Positions 1 to 4,974 of a stretch of DNA of 5,119 bases are shown here, in pieces. The DNA lies in contig JAKFXM010000004.1 in the NCBI GenBank assembly GCA_021731385.1, positions 1 through 5,119 on the forward strand, in the 5' to 3' direction. A program made the translations under genes and the position numbers. Source of the stretch: Methanobacteriota archaeon (lineage in GTDB: Archaea; Altiarchaeota; Altiarchaeia; IMC4; QMZM01). Every line of letters begins with the position of its first letter. The stretch's first letter is position 1. Below the pieces are notes generated by a model, which saw nothing but the letters and a program-made list of their open reading frames with translations, had not been told where the DNA came from and ran no database searches.

Positions 1-1
1 T

Positions 2-151
2 GGCGGGAAAGATGGTTTTCCATATCCAGTAGACAGGGAAGTCTATGATAATTCGATAATTGTTTTAAGGGAAGCGCTGGAGTGTGCGAAGGTGGATAAG
101 AAGGAGAAGTACGGGGCAATCAAAAGGCTGGAGGGGTATATCGGGGTATAA
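2..151 (+). CDS. DUF763 family protein, C-terminal end (partial)
   Basis: The open frame runs in from the window's left edge and ends at a TAA at 149-151, giving the last 49 residues of a protein. The segment GGKDGFPYPVDREVYD followed by SIIVLREALECAK and a lysine-rich helix is the pattern I recognise as the end of DUF763 proteins, which occur in many archaea and some bacteria and have no established function. Only roughly the last eighth of the usual length (about 350-400 residues) is present, so nothing can be said about the rest, the start or the promoter. The gene ends naturally rather than being cut by the mobile elements that begin further right, and the next frame starts inside its stop codon (TAATG). 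The family call rests on recall of the GGxDGxPxPVDRxxYD motif and was not searched. Confidence 0.75.
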   Translation, partial: GGKDGFPYPVDREVYDNSIIVLREALECAKVDKKEKYGAIKRLEGYIGV

Positions 152-243
152 TGAGATTGCCAAAACTGTTTAAAGTAATGTGGTTGATGCCGTGTAGCGT
201 TGGTACATCATGCAAAATCAATATCTACAGGCTTTGGGCTTAA
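151..243 (+). CDS. Short frame overlapping the DUF763 stop, possible truncated gene
   Basis: A 30-codon frame begins with the ATG formed by TAATG at 149-153, so its start overlaps the DUF763 stop by one base, an arrangement typical of translational coupling. It encodes MRLPKLFKV, then MWLMPCSVGTSCK, and stops at TAA 241-243. I do not recognise a family. It is basic at the N-terminus and has two cysteines five residues apart. The frame closes about 34 bases before the IS66 transposase stop, so it may be the 5' end of a host gene cut off by insertion of that element. It could equally be a chance frame, since 30 codons is short. Nothing else is evident in 152-276. Confidence 0.25.
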   Translation: MRLPKLFKVMWLMPCSVGTSCKINIYRLWA

Positions 244-268
244 GAGGCTGTCTAGCAATTCTTTTTTC

Positions 269-282
269 GTATTTGTTTAGCT
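269..282. repeat. 14-bp inverted repeat, left copy (partner 1905-1918)
   Basis: GTATTTGTTTAGCT here is the exact reverse complement of 1905-1918. The left copy covers the IS66 transposase stop codon (277-279). The pair encloses the DUF2080-IS66 unit and could be its terminal inverted repeat, but there is no target duplication outside the pair and no extended similarity, so a chance match in AT-rich DNA remains possible. Confidence 0.4.
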
Positions 283-1635
283 CAGGCATAACTCTCTTCT
301 GAGCAGACCTTCCAGTTCTTCAAATCCATTCTTTCCCTGAAGTCTCCATGAAGCCAGTAAAGATGCAATATACTGATAATTCTCAGCCCCATTCTCAGAC
401 CGGAAACAACCAATGATTTTTCGCAAGATAACATGTTCCCTCATCGCCTGCTCACCCAGATTATTAGTCGGTTCCATGCCAGGGTACAGAAGACATGTGT
501 ACCAGTTCCCAAATCCATTTTTAATATAAGTCAAGGGCTTTTCCAGTTCCTTAAATTCATCATATTTAACCACAATATCCACCAATTCTTTCTCGAATAT
601 CGCTTTCTGATGCCACCTTTCATCCATAGTTGGATTCCTCTCTAAAAATCCCTTCAAAGCCTTGAAACAAGCATGTATTTCCTCAGATAATCCTTTACCG
701 TATTCTGATATTTTGCAGAAATCATCCACTTCTCTCAAAAGGTGTGACCAGCATCGCTGAAGTATGGCTGTCTTATCATAAGCTCGCCATCCATCGGCAA
801 TATCAGGCCCTCGATGCTCTTTACCCAGTATCTCATCGATGACTTCTCTCCCTCTGGATTTTCTTATAACCACGAGAGAGTCACCATCATTGGTTCTGAA
901 TATCCATAACCACCATTTTTTGCCATTGACCTTGAAGCCTGTTTCATCTATATACCGCCATTTTGCACTACGTATCTTTTCAAGCTTCTTATCATATTCA
1001 TTCTTGCAAGAATTACCCACTCTCAACAGTATATCATGGATGCCCTTTACACTTATGTCAAAGTCATTATTGTGGATTAAGAAGTCCTGTATCTTCCTTA
1101 ATACACCACGTAAATGAAATTTCAGCATCGTGATATAAACGAGGAGGAATATTCCAAAGTTACCTGTCTTTGGACAGTCAGGATGCTTGGAAATGAATTG
1201 ATAGCCACAATCCAGACATTTGACCTCCCAACGATTATATTGGGTGATTTTGATCTTTTGAGGCGGAGGTATGTCTTCGATTACGGATTTTTCACAATTT
1301 TCCTTTTTCTCTATTTTGGAACTGCCACATTTTTCACATTGATCCGCAATTACATCGATTACTTCATCGGGTTCCTTTGTTGTTCTTGTTGCTCCCCTAT
1401 GCCCATTTGGAGCACCACGTTTTTTAGAAGTCGCAATAATTTCGGTTGAGGGTTTAGCATTCTGTAATTTCCTTGCTGATGGTGGAGCATGTGGATTCTC
1501 ATAGAATCGTAACCTTTTTTTCAGCTCTTCATTCGCTTTTTCAAGCTCTTGAATTCGTTGTAAGCTTGCATCTCTTTCAGTTGTCAATTGTATTATGATT
1601 TCTTCGAGATGCTTGATGTAATTGTCGGGAGTCAA
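277..1635 (-). CDS. IS66 family transposase (single-ORF type)
   Basis: This is a 452-residue DDE transposase that would cut and join the ends of its own element. Residues 5-45 form a charged coiled coil and are followed by the family motif ENPHAPPSARK (46-56). A zinc-binding domain has C100-x2-C103 and C140-x2-C143. The catalytic core has D230 in YIDETGF, D281 in IADGWRAYD and E395 in NNLGEQAMR, the usual IS66 triad, followed by the conserved tail RSENGAENYQYIASLLASW. The length is normal for the ISBst12-like subgroup, and no internal stop or lost catalytic residue is seen. The start is TTG at 1633-1635. An in-frame TGA lies two codons upstream and the next Met is residue 170, so no ATG start is possible. 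The TTG overlaps the stop of the upstream DUF2080 gene (TTGA, 1632-1635), implying coupled translation, and there is no good Shine-Dalgarno sequence. The stop is TAA 277-279. Confidence 0.93.
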   Translation of the reverse strand: MTPDNYIKHLEEIIIQLTTERDASLQRIQELEKANEELKKRLRFYENPHAPPSARKLQNAKPSTEIIATSKKRGAPNGHRGATRTTKEPDEVIDVIADQCEKCGSSKIEKKENCEKSVIEDIPPPQKIKITQYNRWEVKCLDCGYQFISKHPDCPKTGNFGIFLLVYITMLKFHLRGVLRKIQDFLIHNNDFDISVKGIHDILLRVGNSCKNEYDKKLEKIRSAKWRYIDETGFKVNGKKWWLWIFRTNDGDSLVVIRKSRGREVIDEILGKEHRGPDIADGWRAYDKTAILQRCWSHLLREVDDFCKISEYGKGLSEEIHACFKALKGFLERNPTMDERWHQKAIFEKELVDIVVKYDEFKELEKPLTYIKNGFGNWYTCLLYPGMEPTNNLGEQAMREHVILRKIIGCFRSENGAENYQYIASLLASWRLQGKNGFEELEGLLRRELCLS

Positions 1636-1790
1636 TCTTCACACACTACCACATAGACAGTTTTATTGAGATATTCTTTAGGACAATCTATCTTTGCACC
1701 GGTGCCAAATCTGGTTACTGTCTTCTGGAAAAAGCCAATTACCCCTTCAGTCAAGACAAGTTTGCCTTGGTCTATTTCTATTCGTCTCAT
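1632..1790 (-). CDS. DUF2080 family transposase-associated small protein
   Basis: A 52-codon frame runs from ATG 1788-1790 to TGA 1632-1634 and encodes MRRIEIDQGK, then EGVIGFFQKTVTRFGTGAKI and DCPKEYLNKTVYVVVCED. The pattern GFFxKTVTxFGxGAKxxCPKEYxxxxVYVVVC is the one I know as DUF2080, small proteins annotated in archaea as transposon-encoded. The alternating hydrophobic strands and the PKEYLNKTVYVVV ending resemble the SpoVT/AbrB-type DNA-binding fold of antitoxin-like regulators. That resemblance is an inference; the biochemical role is not established. Its stop shares bases with the TTG start of the IS66 transposase, so it is the first gene of a two-gene unit and probably controls or aids the transposase. 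No Shine-Dalgarno sequence precedes the ATG, and an AT-rich TATA-like tract lies about 12-32 bases upstream, so the message may be nearly leaderless. Confidence 0.82.
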   Translation of the reverse strand: MRRIEIDQGKLVLTEGVIGFFQKTVTRFGTGAKIDCPKEYLNKTVYVVVCED

Positions 1791-1799
1791 TAATATCTA

Positions 1800-1825
1800 T
1801 GATATATATTAATATATATTAAGCT
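1800..1825 (-). promoter_or_regulatory. Probable archaeal promoter of the DUF2080-IS66 unit, with 18-bp AT palindrome
   Basis: Upstream of the ATG at 1790 on the minus strand is CGAAAGC followed by a long TATA-like tract. Bases 1802-1819 (atatatattaatatatat) form a perfect palindrome. The TATA tract begins about 30 bases before the start codon, which fits a TATA-binding-protein site with a very short leader; CGAAA is a reasonable BRE-like element. The palindrome could also be a site for an autoregulator, or simply low-complexity sequence. Confidence 0.5.
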
Positions 1826-1874
1826 TTCGGATATTTTGTAAAGTTTGTTGTATCCAAAAAGAAAACACCAGGTC

Positions 1875-1985
1875 TCAGGTAATAACACTGAAAAATAAGG
1901 GATTAGCTAAACAAATACATAATATCAACAATAAAAGAGTAAGTTTCCTTATATGATTTCCTTCATTTTTCCAATTTGAGCCCAT
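1875..1985 (-). pseudogene. Signal-peptide-like 5' fragment of an unknown gene
   Basis: A 36-codon minus-strand frame starts at ATG 1983-1985 and ends at TGA 1875-1877. The product begins MGSNWKNEGNHIRK and continues with a hydrophobic run, LTLLLLILCICLANPLFF, then SVIT. The basic residues followed by 15 or more hydrophobic residues look like a secretion signal or membrane anchor. A TATA-like box, GGTTTATATATAA on the minus strand (2011-2023), lies about 30 bases upstream, the right spacing for a nearly leaderless archaeal message. The frame stops right after the signal-like part, as expected if an insertion removed the body of a secreted-protein gene. I cannot name the gene, and the frame could be fortuitous. 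The body of the protein is not found elsewhere in the window. Confidence 0.35.
1905..1918. repeat. 14-bp inverted repeat, right copy (partner 269-282)
   Basis: AGCTAAACAAATAC is a perfect reverse complement of 269-282. It lies within the minus-strand signal-peptide-like frame (1875-1985). The two readings compete: either the IS66 element ends here, or this is host coding sequence and the match is chance. Confidence 0.4.
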
Positions 1986-2010
1986 CAGCAAAAGAATGTA
2001 TAACATACGA

Positions 2011-2024
2011 TTATATATAAACCT
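2011..2024. promoter_or_regulatory. TATA element that could serve both strands
   Basis: TTATATATAAACCT reads as a TATA box on both strands. On the minus strand AAGG plus TTTATATA lies about 30 bases before the ATG at 1985. On the plus strand TTATATATAAA would start transcription near 2040, leaving a leader of about 60 bases before the IS481-type transposase. Which direction is used cannot be decided from the sequence. Confidence 0.4.
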
Positions 2025-2083
2025 TCTGAGCATTAATTCACATTGTAGTATCCCGAAATTATTTCGTCGGAATTTTTCGCCAG

Positions 2084-2103
2084 GAGACCAGTTCACAGGT
2101 CTC
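2084..2103 (+). promoter_or_regulatory. Small hairpin abutting the IS481-type transposase start
   Basis: GAGACC (2084-2089) and GGTCTC (2098-2103) can pair as a 6-bp stem with an 8-base loop ending one base before ATG 2104. In RNA this would bury the AGGT that could serve as a ribosome site. Transposase genes often limit their own translation with such structures, but a 6-bp stem is weak evidence. Confidence 0.3.
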
Positions 2104-3021
2104 ATGGTAAAGATGACGAACAAAAGAATACGCCTGGCAATAAACTGGGTTTTGAAAAAGGGAGAAACTACCGCCAACGTAGCCAATGATTTCAAAGTCT
2201 CTAAGCGGCGAATACAGCAAATAATAAAACTCTATAAAGAAACAGGAGAATATCCTGTTTTGAATATGAAAAGACGCCCCCAAACGCATCTTACAGACGA
2301 ACAGAAAAAGATAATAAAACAAGCATACAGCGAATCATTTTTAGGGGCAAAACTACTCAGGTACCACATAAAATCAGAATACAATCAAGACATTCCTCAA
2401 AATAAAATCCATGCATATCTTCTGGAATCGGAATTAGCGAAACCAGACCCAAATAAGCAAAAAAAACGCAAGCGATGCAGGTATGAGCGGGACTTTAGCC
2501 TGTCTTTGATCCATGCTGACTGGTGGGAGTATGATGGAAAACAGGTAATAGCGTATGAAGATGATGCCTCAAGGAAAATTCTCTCAATCGGGGAATTCGA
2601 CAATGCAACCACTGAAAACGCAATTGAAGTTTTAAGAGAGACTGAAAAACAAGCAGAGGAGTTTAACGCGATGATCGAGGCAATTAATACCGACAGGGGA
2701 GCTCAGTTTTATCCAAATAAAAAAGATAAAAACGGTGAAGCTGATTCTGTTTTTCAGAATTATCTTGAATCTAAAGGGATTATACATATCCCATCAAGGA
2801 GAAACAATCCTCAGACCAATGGCAAGATTGAAAGATTTGTTCAGACATATAAGAAACACAGACATAGATTCAAGTCTGCAAATGAATTTAAGGACTGGTA
2901 TAATGACAGATTACACGGTGCATTGAAGCTGGAATGGGGTGAAACTCCAAATGAAGCTTTTATTAGGAAATTACAGCCAGAATCAATCTTAGGATTGGTT
3001 TTTAAGGCTCTTGGATGGTGA
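2104..3021 (+). CDS. IS481-like transposase (HTH plus rve integrase core)
   Basis: This is a DDE transposase of 305 residues. Residues 8-45 form a helix-turn-helix (KGETTANVANDFKVSKRRIQQI), and a second DNA-binding segment runs over about 62-110. The integrase core holds D139 in IHADWWEYDGK, D197 in AINTDRGAQFY and E243 in NNPQTNGKIERF, the retroviral-type triad. The spacing between the last two is longer than the classic 35 residues because of a charged insert (NKKDKNGEADS). The C-terminal WYNDRLHGALKLEWGETPNEAF is typical of these archaeal enzymes. All key residues are present and the frame is intact. I chose ATG 2104; ATG 2113 (MTNKRIRL) is an equally good start. An upstream extension to ATG 1996 is unlikely because those 36 residues lie in promoter-like AT-rich DNA and do not look like the family. 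The gene is divergent from DUF2080-IS66 and convergent with the IS1634-type gene. Element ends were not resolved. Confidence 0.9.
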   Translation: MVKMTNKRIRLAINWVLKKGETTANVANDFKVSKRRIQQIIKLYKETGEYPVLNMKRRPQTHLTDEQKKIIKQAYSESFLGAKLLRYHIKSEYNQDIPQNKIHAYLLESELAKPDPNKQKKRKRCRYERDFSLSLIHADWWEYDGKQVIAYEDDASRKILSIGEFDNATTENAIEVLRETEKQAEEFNAMIEAINTDRGAQFYPNKKDKNGEADSVFQNYLESKGIIHIPSRRNNPQTNGKIERFVQTYKKHRHRFKSANEFKDWYNDRLHGALKLEWGETPNEAFIRKLQPESILGLVFKALGW

Positions 3022-3076
3022 ATTTGAGATATGAAAATTGTTACAAATGAAAATTTCAAAAATCAGCGAAAAAATA
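3022..3076. other. Convergent junction between two transposase genes
   Basis: The 55 bases between the IS481-type stop (3019-3021, +) and the IS1634-type stop (3077-3079, -) must hold the right end of one element and the left end of the other. The stretch is A/T-rich and contains TGTTACAAA (3039-3047), which recurs beyond the IS1634-type gene at 4911-4919. No clear terminator hairpin or terminal inverted repeat was identified. Confidence 0.4.
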
Positions 3077-4768
3077 TCAGGATTCTACACTGTCAATCTT
3101 TTTCAAGATTTCTTGCGCCTCTAACTCCGGAACTGTGGATTTGGCAACTATTTCCCCATTTAAGTTGAGCGTCACTTTTTTCTGCCATTTCAAATACTGC
3201 AAAGCCCTTTCTGCTGAGATATCAAGTCCAGCTTTTTTCAGGATAAAGTTCAGCGTAGCAATTAAAAGAAGAGCAAGATAGCCCACAAAAACCCTGGTTT
3301 TAACTCGATTAAGCAAAGTATTTCTCGTAGGCTGTATACCATGCTGCTTCATATTCCTGAAAGCCTTCTCGATACCATCCTTATCAAAATAAGCTGAGAT
3401 GATTTCCTCTTTTGAAAGTTTCAGATCAGAAGAAAAAAGCACATATCTGGCATCCAATTTTTCAGCAAGAGCTATTTTCTTCTCAAGCTTTTTCGGATAA
3501 ATCTTAACGAATCCGTCCTCCATAGAAATTTCAGATTTAAAATACGTAGAAACTCCTTTTGTAAGTTTTTTAGCCTTACTTAAGACTTTTGCAGCATTTT
3601 TATATTTCCCTGAATTCACTTTCAAAGCATATTCGTTCAGACCTTTCCATGCTTCTGCGAGGTTTATATCCCTCTCTTGCTTAACCGATGCTGCTTTCTT
3701 TTTATCCAGATAAATTACAAACTTCCTGTTCTTCCCTTTATATTCCTTAACCACCTCCACAGCATTCATGTCATCCCTGACACGATATTCCTCTTTTTCA
3801 AGTTCAGATGCTTCAAGAATCAAATTTTTTACAAATCTATCCTTCTTCAAGCCGCCTATGAAATCATAATCCGCACTATCAAGTTTTTTTAGGTTGCCAG
3901 GGCTTATCATGCCTCTATCTAAAACAAGAAGGGTCTTCTCGATTTTGAACTCCTTTTGAAGGACAGACAGCGTTTGAGCCACCGTTTTCAAATCACTGAT
4001 GTTGCCTTCCAGCACATTATAAAATATGGGAAACCTGTGCTCCTTAGTAACTACAAGGCAGATGAGTATCTGTTTCTTGTCTCTCTTCCCATCCCTGCTG
4101 TATCCAAGCCTCGCTATTATGCAGCCATTGCCTTCAAAGTAGGTTGAGGTTATATCATAAAATAATGCATCAAGTTTTATGTCAAAAAGTTCTTTGAGCC
4201 TCTCTACAATTGATTTTTTTATGGCAATAGCATTGTCTTTTGCATCAACCACTCTGCCGTCCTCTATTATTGGCTCATAAATATAGTCCATTGCACGGCA
4301 CAGGTTCTCTGTATTCAGATTGTAAAATGGTATGCCGAAAAGTTCCTCTAAAGTTGTATGATGATACCAGAGATCAATGTTGTCCAAGGCTACTGCTTCT
4401 AAACACTGGTTTATTGCAAGGATCGTCATCTGGGTACCGACATCAACACCAGCAGTTTTGGAAATGTGATTGTTGATAATCTGCCTTAAACACAATTTTT
4501 CAGCAATTTTGTAGAGAAGCTCGACATCCCCCTGTTCTTTGACAACTGGCATTTCCAGGGTGCTTAGACATGATTCTACATCAGAACGTTTTTCTTCTGG
4601 CAGTTCTCTAACGATGGCTTCGATTTTTTTCCTTTTTTCTTCGGTGAGCTGATCAAGCCTGCCAAGATAAAGCAAAGTACGATGCTTTACTTTGCCGCCT
4701 TCCCTATAGCCATCTGCTATAGTGATATAGTTATGTCCTCTCCTGTAGTTCTTTTTTATGAATACCAA
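3077..4768 (-). CDS. IS1634 family (IS4 superfamily) transposase
   Basis: This is a 563-residue DDE transposase. The N-terminus, VFIKKNYRRGHNYITIADGY then REGGKVKHRTLLYLGRL, is the hallmark opening of IS1634 transposases. The catalytic core has D205 in LFYDITSTYFEG, D284 in LVLDRGM and E467 within Y460-x2-K463-x3-E467-x6-K474, the IS4-type Y-R-E-K signature with Lys in the Arg position. A long beta-rich insertion lies between D284 and E467, as is normal for the family. The length and tail are full, with no stops or frameshift seen. The start is TTG 4766-4768. The in-frame TAG four codons upstream and the absence of an early Met exclude an ATG, and the protein already begins at the usual family position. 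No Shine-Dalgarno sequence is present; a TATA-like box about 30 bases upstream suggests a nearly leaderless message. The gene is convergent with the IS481-type gene. Confidence 0.93.
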   Translation of the reverse strand: MVFIKKNYRRGHNYITIADGYREGGKVKHRTLLYLGRLDQLTEEKRKKIEAIVRELPEEKRSDVESCLSTLEMPVVKEQGDVELLYKIAEKLCLRQIINNHISKTAGVDVGTQMTILAINQCLEAVALDNIDLWYHHTTLEELFGIPFYNLNTENLCRAMDYIYEPIIEDGRVVDAKDNAIAIKKSIVERLKELFDIKLDALFYDITSTYFEGNGCIIARLGYSRDGKRDKKQILICLVVTKEHRFPIFYNVLEGNISDLKTVAQTLSVLQKEFKIEKTLLVLDRGMISPGNLKKLDSADYDFIGGLKKDRFVKNLILEASELEKEEYRVRDDMNAVEVVKEYKGKNRKFVIYLDKKKAASVKQERDINLAEAWKGLNEYALKVNSGKYKNAAKVLSKAKKLTKGVSTYFKSEISMEDGFVKIYPKKLEKKIALAEKLDARYVLFSSDLKLSKEEIISAYFDKDGIEKAFRNMKQHGIQPTRNTLLNRVKTRVFVGYLALLLIATLNFILKKAGLDISAERALQYLKWQKKVTLNLNGEIVAKSTVPELEAQEILKKIDSVES

Positions 4769-4772
4769 GTTA

Positions 4773-4785
4773 ATTGTCTATACAA
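4773..4785. repeat. 13-bp direct repeat with dyad core, copy next to the IS1634 start
   Basis: ATTGTCTATACAA recurs exactly at 4863-4875, 90 bp away. The core TTGTCTATACAA has matching half-sites (TTGT and ACAA), so it is an imperfect dyad of the kind bound by dimeric regulators. This copy lies between the TATA-like box and the TTG start, a typical repressor position. It could instead be a subterminal transposase-binding site. Confidence 0.45.
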
Positions 4786-4793
4786 TTTCTTAG

Positions 4794-4805
4794 TATATAA
4801 ATATT
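4794..4805 (-). promoter_or_regulatory. TATA-like box of the IS1634-type transposase
   Basis: On the minus strand AATATTTATATA lies about 30 bases upstream of the TTG start at 4768. This is the archaeal spacing for transcription starting a few bases before the start codon. No clear BRE is seen. The whole 4786-4862 stretch is very A/T-rich, so a TATA match there is only moderately informative. Confidence 0.4.
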
Positions 4806-4862
4806 TTTATTGACTAAATTATGACCAATTGATTTTGATTTTATTTTTAATTATGTTAAATT

Positions 4863-4875
4863 ATTGTCTATACAA
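4863..4875. repeat. 13-bp direct repeat with dyad core, distal copy
   Basis: This is an exact second copy of 4773-4785 in the same orientation. Read inward on the minus strand it begins TTGTATAGACAA. It may mark the outer end of the IS1634-type element, with the inner copy as a second binding site, but no matching copy is visible at the left end near 3040-3076. Confidence 0.45.
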
Positions 4876-4943
4876 CAATAAAAGAAAAACATATGCAGTA
4901 TAGTGTAAAATGTTACAAAAAAGTGGGATTAAATATTTATAAC

Positions 4944-4974
4944 CTGAAAGTCAGGTATAATAACTGACTTTCAG
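4944..4974. repeat. Perfect 10-bp inverted repeat (hairpin) at the end of the broken transporter gene
   Basis: CTGAAAGTCA (4944-4953) and TGACTTTCAG (4965-4974) pair perfectly around an 11-base loop. The right arm lies in the coding sequence for the LKVS part of the substrate-binding protein; the left arm contains the TGA stop. It could end transcription of the minus-strand gene fragment, although the bases that follow are not a T run. It could also be a structure created at, or recognised by, the insertion that broke the gene. Confidence 0.6.

Larger units (their letters stand above)
277..1822 (-). mobile_element. IS66-type insertion sequence with DUF2080 accessory gene (ends not fixed)
   Basis: The unit contains a transposase, an overlapping upstream DUF2080 gene and their AT-rich promoter, all on the minus strand. 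The limits given are those of the genes and promoter. The true ends lie somewhat outside. A single large transposase without the TnpA and TnpB genes of classical IS66 elements fits the ISBst12-like subgroup. A perfect 14-bp inverted pair (269-282 and 1905-1918) is one candidate for the terminal repeats and would give an element of 1650 bp. A degenerate pair starting at GAG 244 and, on the minus strand, GAG 1876 is another. Neither is flanked by the 8-bp duplication usual for IS66. Confidence 0.6.
3048..4910 (-). mobile_element. IS1634-type insertion sequence (ends tentative)
   Basis: The limits are those implied by a 9-bp direct repeat, TGTTACAAA, at 3039-3047 and 4911-4919; 12 of 13 bases match if the four bases to the left are included. 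The enclosed 1863 bp is close to the usual size of this family, which is known for variable, sometimes long target duplications. Against this, the inward sequences at the two proposed ends do not form an inverted repeat. The true ends may be different, for example at the repeated TTGTCTATACAA near 4864-4875. Confidence 0.35.

Noticed and set aside
181..215. TGATG...CATCA pairing in the spacer after DUF763 as a structured RNA or terminator
   Set aside because: Only 5 bp pair across a 22-base loop and there is no T run, so this is not above chance.
433..1449. Plus-strand frames across the IS66 gene
   Set aside because: They are antisense shadows of a well-supported transposase, with no recognisable domains.
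1996..2103. Upstream extension of the IS481-type transposase from ATG 1996
   Set aside because: The added 36 residues are encoded by AT-rich promoter-like DNA with a TATA box inside, and do not resemble the family N-terminus, which begins near MTNKRIRL.
1869..2104. Direct repeat CAGGTCTCA (1869-1877 and 2096-2104) as a target duplication around a 218-bp insert
   Set aside because: Nine bases within a few hundred is not rare, and the enclosed segment has no element-like ends.
1835..3047. Imperfect inverted pair (TTTGTAA..., about 17 of 27 matching) as ends of the IS481-type element
   Set aside because: The match is weak in AT-rich DNA, has no target duplication, would need a 267-base leader, and conflicts with the signal-peptide-like frame. 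It was kept only as a note.
3677..4476. Plus-strand frames across the IS1634-type gene
   Set aside because: They are antisense shadows of the coding strand, with no domain or start signals.
4795..4890. A/T-rich block upstream of the IS1634-type gene as a replication origin or CRISPR leader
   Set aside because: There are no repeat-spacer units, no origin-box clusters and no Cas or replication genes nearby. The two 13-bp repeats are too few.
4893..4967. 24-codon plus-strand frame MQYSVKCYKKVG...
   Set aside because: It is too short, has no ribosome site, and runs through the hairpin into the antisense of the transporter gene. It looks fortuitous.
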